Positions 10,522 through 19,394 of a DNA stretch of 64,000 nucleotides are shown piece after piece. The stretch is taken from contig CAIMLX010000105.1 in the NCBI GenBank assembly GCA_903842455.1, forward strand, positions 32,118 to 96,117. The letters run 5' to 3'. The stretch's first letter is position 1. The number at the start of each line of letters is the position of its first letter. The notes under the pieces are model-generated. The model saw only the letters and a program-made list of their open reading frames with translations, was not told the DNA's origin and searched no databases. Source of the stretch: an uncultured Hyphomicrobiales bacterium. GTDB taxonomy: Bacteria; Pseudomonadota; Alphaproteobacteria; Rhizobiales; Devosiaceae. Made by a program: the position numbers and the translations under genes.

Positions 10522-11701
10522 TGCCGCGATAGCGCTCGAGCGCGGCCGCCATGTCTGCCTGCAGGTCGCCGATTTCCTCAAGGCCGACGTGGATGCGGAA
10601 CATCTGGCCCTCCTCGCTCCATGGCACGGCGGTGCGGATGCTGGTCGGGTTGAACGGGATGCAGAGGCTCTCGTAACCGCCCCAGGAATAGCCCATCCCG
10701 AACAGCTCGAAGCCATTCACCATCGCCGCCACCGCGTTGCGCGTCCGCTTGCTCAGCCGGAAGGCAAACAGGCTGCCGGCACCGGTGAAGTCCCGTTTCC
10801 AGATGGCGTGGCCGGGGTCGCTCGGCAGGGCAGGGTGATAGACCTGCTCGACGCCCGGCTGCCCCTCCAGCCACTGCGCGAAGGCGAGGCTCTGCGCGCT
10901 GTGGTGCTTCATCCGCAGCCCTAGCGTGCGCATGCCGCGCAATGTCAGGTAAGCGTCGTCTGGCGAGGTCGCGACGCCCAAAATCCGGTGCGTGCGCTTC
11001 AGCTTCGGCCACAGCTTCTCGTTCGCCGAAACCGTGCCGACCATTGCGTCCGAGTGCCCGACAAGCATCTTGGTCGCGGCATGCAGCACCATGTCGGCGC
11101 CCAGCACGAGCGGGTTGTGGAACAGCGGCGAGGCCCACGAATTGTCGACGATGACCGTGATGTCGCGCTCCTGCGCGACCTTGGCGATCGCCCGCAGGTC
11201 CTGCATCTCGAAGGTCAGTGAGCCAGGGCTTTCGACGAAGATCGCCCTGGTCCTGTCGGTTATGAGCCCGGCAATCCCTGCGCCGACCTTCGGGGCGTAG
11301 AATCGAACGGAGACCCCGAAGCGCTCGAGGCCTTCGGCGCTGAAGATGCGGGTCGGATCATAGGCCGAGTCGGTCACGAGCAGCTCGTCGCCGGCCGACA
11401 CGGCAGCCAGCAGCGCAGTGGATACGGCCGAGAGCCCCGATGGGCAGATCACTGTTCCGGCAGCACCCTCGAGCTCTGAAACGAGGTCCGCCAGTCCGTT
11501 GGTGGTCGGATTGTCGTTGCGGCCGTAGCGGAGGGGGGACTTGTAGTCCTCGAGGTCGTCAAGGGTGTTGAAAAGGATGGTGGAGCCCCGGAAGACCGGC
11601 AGGTTCACGTATCCTGAGTTTTCTGCCGAGGCGCGTCCGGAATGTGTGAGAATGGTTTCGGGCGAGGTGTATTTCCCGCCTTCCGTGGTCTTCTTGGTCA
11701 C
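10511..11701 (-). CDS. metC: Cystathionine beta-lyase (PLP-dependent)
   Basis: A 396-residue member of the Cys/Met metabolism PLP enzyme family. The pyridoxal phosphate lysine is in HAATKMLVGHSDAM near residue 205, the cofactor aspartate in VIVDNSWASPLF, and the phosphate-binding loop in CPSGLSAVS. MetC converts cystathionine to homocysteine, pyruvate and ammonia in methionine synthesis. It starts with GTG at 11701. It is divergent from aapJ; metC next to the aap operon is the arrangement known from Rhizobium leguminosarum, which supports MetC over a gamma-synthase. The 3' end overlaps the PAP2 gene by 11 bases in convergent orientation. Confidence 0.9.
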   Translation of the reverse strand: MTKKTTEGGKYTSPETILTHSGRASAENSGYVNLPVFRGSTILFNTLDDLEDYKSPLRYGRNDNPTTNGLADLVSELEGAAGTVICPSGLSAVSTALLAAVSAGDELLVTDSAYDPTRIFSAEGLERFGVSVRFYAPKVGAGIAGLITDRTRAIFVESPGSLTFEMQDLRAIAKVAQERDITVIVDNSWASPLFHNPLVLGADMVLHAATKMLVGHSDAMVGTVSANEKLWPKLKRTHRILGVATSPDDAYLTLRGMRTLGLRMKHHSAQSLAFAQWLEGQPGVEQVYHPALPSDPGHAIWKRDFTGAGSLFAFRLSKRTRNAVAAMVNGFELFGMGYSWGGYESLCIPFNPTSIRTAVPWSEEGQMFRIHVGLEEIGDLQADMAAALERYRGTNE

Positions 11702-11918
11702 CGTCTGGTCCTGCTCAATTTCACGTCATCAGCGACTTTTGACCAAAAAACAGACAGCTTTGCTGCCCCAATTCGGCCATAGAGCTTGACGCAACCGTCA
11801 ATAGCCGCTTCGATGCATACCAGCATACCTACCGCCCTCCAAGGCGGAGGTGCCGCCGGCGGTAGAGGGGGGCCTCGTCTGCCGGGCATACAGGGTCAGG
11901 AAACAAGGTAAAAAACCA

Positions 11919-12950
11919 ATGATGAAAACTCTTTTCACCGTCGCGATGGCTGCCGGCCTCGGTCTCACGGCGAGTTCCGCGCTGGCGCAGACGGTTACCT
12001 CTGCCACGCTCGATGCGATCAAGGCCAAGGGTTACGTCCAGTGTGGCGTTACCGGTGGCGTACCCGGCTTTTCGGCTCCCGACGCGAACAACGTCTGGGC
12101 CGGCCTCGAGGTCGACTATTGCCGCGCTGTCGCCGCGGCGATCTTCAATGATGCCGAGGCGGTCCGCTACACGCCGCTCACCTCGCAGGAGCGCTTCACC
12201 GCCCTGTCAGCCGGTGAAATCGACATCCTGTCGCGTACCACCACCTGGACCATGAGCCGCGACACACAGCTCGGCATCAAGTTCGTGGGCACAATGTTCT
12301 ACGATGGCCAGGGCTTCATGGTTCGTGCGGCCGACGGCATCACGTCCGCTCTCGACCTGTCGGGCGCCGCCATCTGCATCGAATCCGGCACCACCACCGA
12401 GCTCAACGCCGCCGACTATTTCGCGGCCAACAGTCTCGAGTTCAACACCGTCGTGTTCGTCGACCAGGACGAAGTCGTGAAGGCCTACGAAGATGGCCGC
12501 TGCGACGTCTACACGACGGACTCCTCGGCCCTCGCCGCCGAGCGCTCGAAGTTCGCCGATCCGGCGGCTCACGTCATCCTGCCCGAGATCATCTCCAAGG
12601 AGCCGCTCGGCCCCGTGGTACGTCAGGGCGACGATGGTTTCTTCAACATCGCCCGCTGGACCTACTTCGCCCTGCTCGAAGCCGAAGAACTCGGCGTCAG
12701 CTCCACCAACGTCGACGAGATGCTGGCTTCCGACAACCCGGCGATCAAGCGCCTGCTCGGCGTCGAAGGTGACTTCGGCACGCCGCTCGGCCTGACCAAG
12801 GACTGGGCCTACCAGATCATCAAGCTGGTCGGTAACTACTCCGAGAGCTATGAGAAGCACGTTGGCCCCAGCACGGCGATCGGCCTGGCGCGTGGCCTCA
12901 ACGCACTTTGGAGGGATGGCGGCATCCAGTACTCGCCGCCGATCCGCTAA
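11919..12950 (+). CDS. aapJ: General L-amino acid ABC transporter, periplasmic binding protein
   Basis: A 343-residue periplasmic solute-binding protein for a broad range of L-amino acids. The signal peptide runs from residue 1 to about 24 (ends SSALAQ). The mature protein begins with TLDAIKAKGYVQCGV, typical of family 3 binding proteins, and includes GLEVDYCRAVAAAIF and the C-terminal NALWRDGGIQYSPPIR block characteristic of AapJ. The start is at the first of two adjacent ATGs (11919 or 11922), with AAGGT 8 bases upstream. It heads aapJ-aapQ-aapM-aapP. A 115-base gap with a hairpin separates it from aapQ, consistent with more binding protein than permease being made. Confidence 0.95.
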   Translation: MMKTLFTVAMAAGLGLTASSALAQTVTSATLDAIKAKGYVQCGVTGGVPGFSAPDANNVWAGLEVDYCRAVAAAIFNDAEAVRYTPLTSQERFTALSAGEIDILSRTTTWTMSRDTQLGIKFVGTMFYDGQGFMVRAADGITSALDLSGAAICIESGTTTELNAADYFAANSLEFNTVVFVDQDEVVKAYEDGRCDVYTTDSSALAAERSKFADPAAHVILPEIISKEPLGPVVRQGDDGFFNIARWTYFALLEAEELGVSSTNVDEMLASDNPAIKRLLGVEGDFGTPLGLTKDWAYQIIKLVGNYSESYEKHVGPSTAIGLARGLNALWRDGGIQYSPPIR

Positions 12951-12965
12951 GGATTGAAATGGCTG

Positions 12966-12994
12966 CGGCTCGGCGTCCTCGCGACGTCGAGCCG
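12966..12994 (+). terminator. Hairpin between aapJ and aapQ (partial terminator or mRNA stabiliser)
   Basis: An 11-base stem (12966-12976 against 12984-12994, one G-T pair) with a 7-base loop starts 15 bases after the aapJ stop. No T-run follows, so it more likely attenuates read-through or protects the aapJ message from 3' decay than stops transcription fully. Such structures after binding-protein genes are common in ABC operons. Confidence 0.6.
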
Positions 12995-13065
12995 TTCGCT
13001 CCGGGCGCTGGGCGCAGGGCACCGGAACTGACATTTTTCTCCTGGGCAGGGGAGATACGCCTTAC

Positions 13066-14256
13066 ATGGCCTCCATTGACACGGCGCGGCAGGCGCCGAC
13101 TCGACGCTTCTCGCTCAACGACCCCGTTTTCCGCGGGATCTTCTACCAGATCCTCGTCGGTGTTCTGGTCGTTCTGTTCATCACCTGGATAGTCAACAAC
13201 ACAGCGGCGAACCTTCAGGCTCAGAACAAGACATCGGGCTTCGATTTCCTCGGCAAGACTGCCGGGTTCGACATCAGCTTCTCGCTGTTCCCCTGGAGCC
13301 GTGCCTCTTACTATTGGGAAGCCTTCCTGGTCGGCTTGACCAACACGATGCTGGTGGCTGTCATCGGCATTTTCCTCGCGACCATCCTCGGCTTCACCTT
13401 GGGTGTTGCGCGCCTGAGTTCGAATTTCATCATCGCCCGGCTGGCGACCATCTACATCGAGACCATCCGCAACATCCCGCTGCTGCTGCAGCTGTTTTTC
13501 TGGTACTTCGCGGTTCTCAAGGCGATGCCGGCAGTCCGCGACTCCCTGACGCTGCCCTTCGACACATTCATCAACCAGCGTGGCCTCTTCGTCCCCAAGC
13601 CGATCCCCGATGACGCCTTCACCTGGGTCTGGCTGGCATTGATCGTCGGGATTGTCGCTTGGTTCGGCATCGGTCGCTGGGCAAAGCTTCGGCTGTACAA
13701 GACCGGCCGCCGCTTCCCCGTCTTCCTCTCCGGCCTCGCGCTGACGATTGTGCTGATCGCGGCTTCCTGGCTGTTGTCTGGCGCCCACGTGACCTTCGAG
13801 CCCCCGGTACTGGAACGGTTCAACTTCCGCGGTGGCATTGCGCTGCCGCCGGAGTTCGTCGCCCTGGCATTCGGTCTTGTCATCTACACTGCGGCCTTCA
13901 TTGCCGAGACGGTGCGCGCCGGCATCCTCGCCGTCAGTCACGGGCAGACAGAGGCTGCTCAGTCGCTTGGCCTCAAGGAGAGCGACCGGCTGCGTCTGGT
14001 GATCGTTCCTCAGGCGATGCGGGTCATCGTACCGCCTTTGACCAGCCAGTATCTGAACCTCACCAAGAACTCCTCGCTTGGCGCCGCCATCGGCTACCCC
14101 GAACTGGTGAACGTGTTCTCCGGCACTGCCCTCAACCAGACCGGTCGGGCCATCGAGATCATCGCCATGACCATGGCCGTCTACCTCACGCTGTCGCTGC
14201 TCACCTCGGCGATAATGAACTGGTACAATGCCCGCGTGGCTCTGGTGGAAAGGTGA
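13066..14256 (+). CDS. aapQ: General L-amino acid ABC transporter, permease AapQ
   Basis: A 396-residue inner-membrane permease of the polar amino acid transporter group. A first helix lies at about residues 26-46, and a long insertion separates it from the core. The permease core begins near residue 85 with WEAFLVGLTNTMLVA. The ATPase-contacting EAA loop is visible as EAAQSLGLKESDRLRLVIVPQAMRVIVPPL. It pairs with AapM to form the membrane channel. The ATG at 13066 follows the aapJ-aapQ hairpin; aapM starts 10 bases after the stop. Confidence 0.94.
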   Translation: MASIDTARQAPTRRFSLNDPVFRGIFYQILVGVLVVLFITWIVNNTAANLQAQNKTSGFDFLGKTAGFDISFSLFPWSRASYYWEAFLVGLTNTMLVAVIGIFLATILGFTLGVARLSSNFIIARLATIYIETIRNIPLLLQLFFWYFAVLKAMPAVRDSLTLPFDTFINQRGLFVPKPIPDDAFTWVWLALIVGIVAWFGIGRWAKLRLYKTGRRFPVFLSGLALTIVLIAASWLLSGAHVTFEPPVLERFNFRGGIALPPEFVALAFGLVIYTAAFIAETVRAGILAVSHGQTEAAQSLGLKESDRLRLVIVPQAMRVIVPPLTSQYLNLTKNSSLGAAIGYPELVNVFSGTALNQTGRAIEIIAMTMAVYLTLSLLTSAIMNWYNARVALVER

Positions 14257-14266
14257 GGGCCGCGTC

Positions 14267-15385
14267 ATGAACGCTCAAGTTCGCACGGAAATGGCTCCGG
14301 CCCTGCCGCCGCCGCGTCGCACCTCCGGGTTGATCCTGTGGTTGCGGCAGAACCTGTTCGCCACCCCCACCGACACCGTTCTGACGATTGTCGGAGCGCT
14401 GTTCATCCTCTGGGTCGGCCCTCCCCTGGTCGAGTTCCTGCTGACCAAGGCCGTCTGGCCCGGTGGGACAGTGGAAGACTGCCGAATAGAAGCGGCGGGG
14501 GCCTGTTGGGCCTATATCGGCGCGCGCTTCAACTTCTTCATCTACGGCTTCTACCCGATCGCCGAGTACTGGCGCCCGAACGTCGTGTTCGCGCTGGCCG
14601 CCCTGCTGATCGTCCCGCTGGCGATGCCCAAGGCGCCCTACAAGCTGATCAACGCGCTGCTGTTCTTTGTGGTGCTGCCAGTCGTCACGGTCGTCCTGCT
14701 CGGTGGCGGTTGGTTCGGCCTGCGTCCGGTGCCGACCGATCAGTGGGGCGGCCTGCTGGTCACGCTGATCATTTCGTACGTCGCCATTCTGGGCTCCCTG
14801 CCACTGGGTATCCTCCTGGCCCTGGGCCGGCAGTCGAACCTGCCTGTGATCAAGACCCTGTGCACCGCCTTCATCGAACTGTGGCGCGCCGTGCCCCTGA
14901 TCACCGTGCTGTTCATGGCCTCGATCATGCTGCCGCTGTTCCTGCCGCAGGGGACCTCGATCGACAAGCTGCTGCGGGCGCTGGTGGGCGTGACCCTGTT
15001 TGCCTCGGCGTATATGGCCGAAGTGATCCGCGGCGGCCTGCAGGCCATTCCGCGCGGGCAATACGAAGCCGGCGCCTCTCTTGGCCTCGGCTACTGGCAG
15101 CGCATGGGCTTCATCGTGCTGCCGCAGGCGCTCAAGCACGTCATCCCGGGCATCGTGAACATCTTCATCGCGCTGTTCAAGGATACCTCTCTGGTATCGA
15201 TCGTCGGCATCTTCGACCTGCTCAACACCATCCAGGCCGGCACGTCCGACACCAACTGGTTCTCGCCGCACCAGGCCGTCACCGGCTACATCTTCGCGGC
15301 TATCATCTACTGGATCTTCTGCTTCTCCATGTCCCGCTACTCGATGTTCATGGAGCGCCGGCTCAACACCGGTCACAAGAGGTAA
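14267..15385 (+). CDS. aapM: General L-amino acid ABC transporter, permease AapM
   Basis: A 372-residue inner-membrane permease and partner of AapQ. Several hydrophobic helices are visible, and the EAA loop reads [30 protein letters not shown]. The start at ATG 14267 gives [18 protein letters not shown], a typical AapM N-terminus. An earlier in-frame ATG at 14228 lies inside aapQ and is less likely. The gene is followed after 5 bases by aapP. Confidence 0.94.
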   Translation: MNAQVRTEMAPALPPPRRTSGLILWLRQNLFATPTDTVLTIVGALFILWVGPPLVEFLLTKAVWPGGTVEDCRIEAAGACWAYIGARFNFFIYGFYPIAEYWRPNVVFALAALLIVPLAMPKAPYKLINALLFFVVLPVVTVVLLGGGWFGLRPVPTDQWGGLLVTLIISYVAILGSLPLGILLALGRQSNLPVIKTLCTAFIELWRAVPLITVLFMASIMLPLFLPQGTSIDKLLRALVGVTLFASAYMAEVIRGGLQAIPRGQYEAGASLGLGYWQRMGFIVLPQALKHVIPGIVNIFIALFKDTSLVSIVGIFDLLNTIQAGTSDTNWFSPHQAVTGYIFAAIIYWIFCFSMSRYSMFMERRLNTGHKR

Positions 15386-15390
15386 CGCCA

Positions 15391-16188
15391 ATGACCACCG
15401 AAGCAACGGCCACCAGCCGCGACATCGACCGCTCGCACATGACCGTCAGCCAGACTGACGTCGCCGTGGAAATCATCGGCATGAACAAGTGGTTCGGCGA
15501 TTTCCACGTTCTGCGCGACATCAACCTCAAGGTCATGAAGGGCGAGCGCATCGTGATCGCCGGTCCTTCGGGATCCGGCAAGTCGACGCTGATCCGCTGC
15601 ATCAACCGCCTCGAGGAACACCAGCAGGGCCAGATCATCGTCAACGGCACCGAGCTGACATCGGACCTCAAGCGCGTCGACGAAGTGCGGCGCGAGGTCG
15701 GGATGGTGTTCCAGCACTTCAACCTCTTCCCGCACCTCACCATCCTGCAGAACCTGACGCTGGCACCCATCTGGGTCCGCGGCATCGCCAAGGACGAGGC
15801 CGAACAGACCGCGATGAAGTACCTGGAACGCGTCCGCATTCCCGAGCAGGCGCTGAAATTCCCCGGCCAGCTCTCGGGCGGCCAGCAGCAGCGCGTCGCC
15901 ATCGCCCGCTCGCTGTGCATGAGCCCGCAGATCATGCTGTTCGACGAGCCGACTTCTGCCCTCGATCCCGAGATGGTGAAGGAGGTGCTCGAGGTGATGA
16001 TCAGCCTCGCCGAGGAAGGCATGACCATGCTGTGCGTCACCCACGAGATGGGCTTCGCGCGCCAGGTGGCCAACCGCGTCATCTTCATGGACCAGGGCCA
16101 GATCATCGAGGAGAACGAGCCGGACGCTTTCTTCTCCAACCCCCAGCACGAACGCACGAAACTGTTCCTCAGCCAGATCCTGCACTGA
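15391..16188 (+). CDS. aapP: General L-amino acid ABC transporter, ATPase AapP
   Basis: A 265-residue cytoplasmic ABC ATPase that drives the AapQ/AapM channel. Walker A is [12 protein letters not shown], the signature [14 protein letters not shown], Walker [13 protein letters not shown], and the switch histidine lies in VTHEMGFAR, all typical of polar amino acid importers. The frame is open far upstream inside aapM, but the ATG at 15391, with GAGGTAA about 6 bases before it, gives a proper N-terminus. A strong hairpin and a second binding-protein gene follow. Confidence 0.95.
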   Translation: MTTEATATSRDIDRSHMTVSQTDVAVEIIGMNKWFGDFHVLRDINLKVMKGERIVIAGPSGSGKSTLIRCINRLEEHQQGQIIVNGTELTSDLKRVDEVRREVGMVFQHFNLFPHLTILQNLTLAPIWVRGIAKDEAEQTAMKYLERVRIPEQALKFPGQLSGGQQQRVAIARSLCMSPQIMLFDEPTSALDPEMVKEVLEVMISLAEEGMTMLCVTHEMGFARQVANRVIFMDQGQIIEENEPDAFFSNPQHERTKLFLSQILH

Positions 16189-16195
16189 GCTTGAC

Positions 16196-16237
16196 CCTGC
16201 ATCCCGGCGTCACGATAGTGCCGCCGGGGCATGCAGG
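16196..16237 (+). promoter_or_regulatory. Hairpin covering the ribosome binding site of the second aapJ-like gene
   Basis: The arm 16196-16209 (CCTGCAT then CCCGGCG) pairs with CGCCGGG at 16222-16228 and ATGCAGG at 16231-16237, leaving a two-base bulge and a 12-base loop. The 3' arm includes the first three bases of the Shine-Dalgarno AGGAG (16235-16239), which lies 7 bases before the TTG start at 16247. Folding would block initiation, and it could also reduce read-through from aapP. Confidence 0.6.
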
Positions 16238-16246
16238 AGTGTTGAT

Positions 16247-17290
16247 TTGCCGTTCGTGAAAGCCGCCCTGCGGCTCGCCTCGCTGGTTGCCGCGTTGATC
16301 CCGGGCCTTGCCGCCGGCCAATCCGCGCCCGTGGCCGCTGGCCCGACCCTTCAGGCGATCCGCGATCGCGGCTACATCATCTGCGCTACCGCCGACCCGC
16401 TGCCTGGGTTCGCTCAGCCGGGAGCCGACGGCCGCTGGACCGGCTTCGACGTAGATTTTTGCCGTGCCATCGCGGTGGCGGTGTTCAATGACGCCAGCAA
16501 GATGGAGTTCGTTCCACTGAGCGGCGATAGCCGGTTCGCCCAGTTGCAGACAGGCAGCATCGATCTCATTTCCCGGAACGCACCATGGACGATGCGCCGC
16601 GACACCGGCTACGGCGCCAACTATGTCGCCACGTCGTTCTACGATGGCCAGGCCATCATGGTCCCGCAGGTGGTGGGAGCGGTCTCGGCCTACCAGCTCG
16701 ATGACGTGAAGATCTGTATCGTCGATGACGCCGAGGGCCTCGCCAACCTGCGTGAGTTCTTCTTCACCACGCAGGCGACCTATTCCGAGCTGCTCTACGA
16801 GGATCGCGAGGACCTCGGCGTCGCCTATCGCTCCGGGCTCTGCAACGCGGTATCGGCCTCGGCGAGCTGGCTCGCCGCCATGCGCCGCGGGCTGCCGGAC
16901 CCGGCCAACCATCGCATCCTGCCCGAGCGCATCGGCAAGGGCGCCTTCGGGCCGATGGTCCGCTCGGGTGACGACCAGTGGTTCGACATCGTCCAGTGGA
17001 CGCTGTTTGCGCTGATCGATGCCGAAGAGGCGGGGGTTACGTCGCGCAATATCGAGAGCCTGTCCGCTGCCAAGACGCACCGCATCCGCCGCCTGCTCGG
17101 CCTTGAGGGCAACTTCGGTCCGTCGATCGGCCTCGACAACCACTTCATCGCCAATGTGATAAGGGCTGTGGGTAATTACGGGGAAATCTTCGAGCGAAAC
17201 TTCGGCCCCGCAACGGACGCTGCTGTGGTCCGTGGCCAGAACGCCCTGTGGATCAATGGTGGCCTGCTCTATGCCCCGCCGATCGAATGA
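16247..17290 (+). CDS. Second AapJ-like amino acid binding protein, orphan
   Basis: A 347-residue periplasmic family 3 binding protein, homologous to AapJ along its length (both have the SIDLISRNAPWTMRRDT or IDILSRTTTWTMSRDT block, the RRLLGLEGNFG or KRLLGVEGDFG block, and the C-terminal NALWINGGLLYAPPIE form). The start is TTG at 16247, set by AGGAG 7 bases upstream. A GTG at 16256 is an alternative with poor spacing. A signal peptide ends near LAAGQS. It sits 58 bases after aapP with no permease of its own, so it probably delivers another set of amino acids to AapQMP. Similarity to aapJ is moderate, so the duplication is not recent. Confidence 0.9.
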   Translation: MPFVKAALRLASLVAALIPGLAAGQSAPVAAGPTLQAIRDRGYIICATADPLPGFAQPGADGRWTGFDVDFCRAIAVAVFNDASKMEFVPLSGDSRFAQLQTGSIDLISRNAPWTMRRDTGYGANYVATSFYDGQAIMVPQVVGAVSAYQLDDVKICIVDDAEGLANLREFFFTTQATYSELLYEDREDLGVAYRSGLCNAVSASASWLAAMRRGLPDPANHRILPERIGKGAFGPMVRSGDDQWFDIVQWTLFALIDAEEAGVTSRNIESLSAAKTHRIRRLLGLEGNFGPSIGLDNHFIANVIRAVGNYGEIFERNFGPATDAAVVRGQNALWINGGLLYAPPIE

Positions 17291-17392
17291 TGTGAGCGCT
17301 GTTTACATCTACCACAAACTGCGTCTCCTTTCGTCTGCCGCTCAGTGAAGCCATTATGGCATAAGGCGATGACGCGAGGATAAGTCGGAGAC

Positions 17393-17416
17393 CCCCGGAA
17401 AACTGGCGTTCCGGGG
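17393..17416. terminator. Hairpin between convergent genes, possible bidirectional terminator
   Basis: CCCCGGAA (17393-17400) pairs perfectly with TTCCGGGG (17409-17416) around an 8-base loop. It lies between the end of the second aapJ-like gene and the end of the convergent alaX gene. There is no clear T-run on either side. Confidence 0.45.
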
Positions 17417-17476
17417 AAGCGGCGAACGGTTGCTCAGGAGGGTCGGGCGTGCGCGTAGGCCACGAACTTCTGCCAG

Positions 17477-18187
17477 TCAGGCGAAGAACACCGTCACTCG
17501 ACGGTTGATCGCGCCCTTCTTCTCGATCTTTCCCAGCTTCAGCGGCCCGATTTCGCGCGTGTTGGCGACGTGGGTGCCGCCACAGGGCTGCAGGTCGATA
17601 TCGCCGATGCGAACAAGCCGCACGCGGCCCTGGCCCATCGGCGGCTTGACGTTCATCGACTTAATGAGCCCCGGATTGGCCTCGAGCTCGGCGTCGGTGA
17701 TCCATTCGGAGCTGACCGGATGGCCGGCCTCGACCAGCGCGTTCAGCTGCCGCTCAACCTCGGCCGGGTCCGGCGAGTCGGGCAGGTTGAAGTCGACGCG
17801 GCCCTTGTCCTCGCTGACCGAAGCGCCGGTGATGGGGTAGGGCAGGACCACCGACAGGAGATGCAGCGCCGTGTGGATGCGCATCAGCTTGTGCCGACGC
17901 TCCCAGTCGAGCACCGCGGTCAGCGCCTCGCCGACTTCCGGTTGTGGCTGGTCCGTGGCGGGCAGATGCAGGATTGCCGTCTTGTCGCCATCAGGATGAA
18001 CGGCACCTGCAATGGCGATGAACTGGCCATTGGCGCGCTCGAGACGGCCGGTGTCGCCCGGCTGCCCGCCCGAGGTGGCGTAAAAGATCGTCCGGTCGAG
18101 CACGATACCGCCTTCGGGCGTCACCGCCGTCACGGTAACCGGCAGCGTACGGGCGTAGGAATCCTCGCGAAAGACGAAGGCGCTCAC
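17477..18187 (-). CDS. Alanyl-tRNA editing protein, AlaX type
   Basis: A 236-residue free-standing editing domain related to the C-terminal part of AlaRS. The zinc-binding motifs are HTALHLL (HxxxH, about residue 108) and CGGTHV (CxxxH, about residue 207), with the family's GGQPGD block near residue 40. Members remove serine or glycine wrongly attached to tRNA-Ala. It starts with GTG at 18187, overlapping the cysK stop as GTGA, so its translation is likely coupled to cysK. An upstream extension in the same frame overlaps cysK and has no family resemblance. Confidence 0.9.
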   Translation of the reverse strand: MSAFVFREDSYARTLPVTVTAVTPEGGIVLDRTIFYATSGGQPGDTGRLERANGQFIAIAGAVHPDGDKTAILHLPATDQPQPEVGEALTAVLDWERRHKLMRIHTALHLLSVVLPYPITGASVSEDKGRVDFNLPDSPDPAEVERQLNALVEAGHPVSSEWITDAELEANPGLIKSMNVKPPMGQGRVRLVRIGDIDLQPCGGTHVANTREIGPLKLGKIEKKGAINRRVTVFFA

Positions 18188-19236
18188 GCGACCAGTTCCG
18201 GCTCGACCACCGATTGCCAATCGACGCTGCCCGGCTCTGCGAGCCAGTGCGGGACGGGCAGGTCTTTGCTCCGCAGGAACTCCGGATTGTAGAGCTTGCT
18301 CTGGTAGCGGTTGCCGTAGTCGCAGAGAATGGTGACGATCGTCTTGCCCGGTCCGAGGTCGCGCGCCAGCCGCACTGCGCCCGCCACGTTGATGCCCGAA
18401 GAGCCGCCGAGGCACAGCCCCTCGTGCTCCAAGAGGTCGAAGACGTAGGGCAGGGCCTCGCCATCCGGGATCTGGTAGGCGCGATCGACCTTGAGGTCCT
18501 GCAGGTTGGCGGTGATGCGCCCCTGGCCGATCCCCTCGGTGATCGAGTTGCCGGCGCTCTTGAGTTCGCCAGTCGTATAGTAGCTGTAAAGCGCCGCGCC
18601 CTCCGGGTCAGCCAGTGCGATCTGCACGCCGGGGTTGCGCGCCTTCAGCGCCGTCGACACGCCGGCCAGCGTGCCGCCCGAGCCGACTGCGCAGATGAAG
18701 CCATCGACCTTGCCGCCCGTCTGCTCCCAGATCTCCGGCCCCGTGCCCTCGATATGCGCCTGGCGGTTCGCCACGTTGTCGAACTGGTTGGCCCAGATGG
18801 CGCCGCCCGGCAGCTCACGGTTCAGCTTTTCGGCGAGGCGGCCGGAAATCTTGATGTAGTTGTTGGGGTTCTTGTAGGGCTTGGCCGGCACCTGGATCAG
18901 GGTAGCGCCGAGCAGCGTCAGCGCATCCTTCTTCTCCTGGCTCTGCGTTTCGGGGATGACGATCACCGTTTTGTAGCCGAGCGCATTGGCCACCATCGCG
19001 AGCCCGATTCCGGTATTGCCTGCCGTGCCCTCGACGATGGTGCCCCCCGGCTGCAGCAGTCCGCGCCGCTCGGCGTCGCGAATGATGTAGAGGGCAGCCC
19101 GGTCCTTCACCGACTGCCCGGGGTTCAGGAACTCCGCCTTGCCCCAGATATCGCAGCCCGTCGCGTCCGAAACGCGGTTGAGCCGGATGAGGGGTGTGTT
19201 GCCGATGGCGGAGATGACGTCGCGATGATTGGGCAT
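18184..19236 (-). CDS. cysK: Cysteine synthase A (O-acetylserine sulfhydrylase)
   Basis: A 350-residue PLP enzyme that makes cysteine from O-acetylserine and sulfide. The PLP lysine is in PGQSVKDRAA (residue about 43), the substrate loop is EGTAGNTGIGLA, and the phosphate-binding loop is GSGGTLAG. It is longer at the C-terminus than the 310-320 residue E. coli enzyme, like other alphaproteobacterial members. The start chosen is ATG 19236, which gives the conserved N-terminus PNHRDVISAIGNTPLIRLN. The Shine-Dalgarno is weak. alaX follows in the same operon; sulfate activation genes cysD-cysNC lie nearby. Confidence 0.93.
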   Translation of the reverse strand: MPNHRDVISAIGNTPLIRLNRVSDATGCDIWGKAEFLNPGQSVKDRAALYIIRDAERRGLLQPGGTIVEGTAGNTGIGLAMVANALGYKTVIVIPETQSQEKKDALTLLGATLIQVPAKPYKNPNNYIKISGRLAEKLNRELPGGAIWANQFDNVANRQAHIEGTGPEIWEQTGGKVDGFICAVGSGGTLAGVSTALKARNPGVQIALADPEGAALYSYYTTGELKSAGNSITEGIGQGRITANLQDLKVDRAYQIPDGEALPYVFDLLEHEGLCLGGSSGINVAGAVRLARDLGPGKTIVTILCDYGNRYQSKLYNPEFLRSKDLPVPHWLAEPGSVDWQSVVEPELVA

Positions 19237-19394
19237 GGGGCCGGGGAGGGTGTTGCGGGGCCTAGAACCTAGGGTCGCTCGTCCCCGCTGCCAAGCGCCA
19301 AGGCGATGGACTGGGACGGTGTTTCGCGTCGGGGGTGGATTGAAGAAGAAGACTGTGCGGATGGGAGCCATAAGCGCAAAATTCGTACGCTCGC

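Noticed and set aside
12898..14268. 456-codon frame antisense to aapQ
   Set aside because: Composition is low-complexity Gln/Asp/Glu/Arg from reversed membrane-helix codons; no domain.
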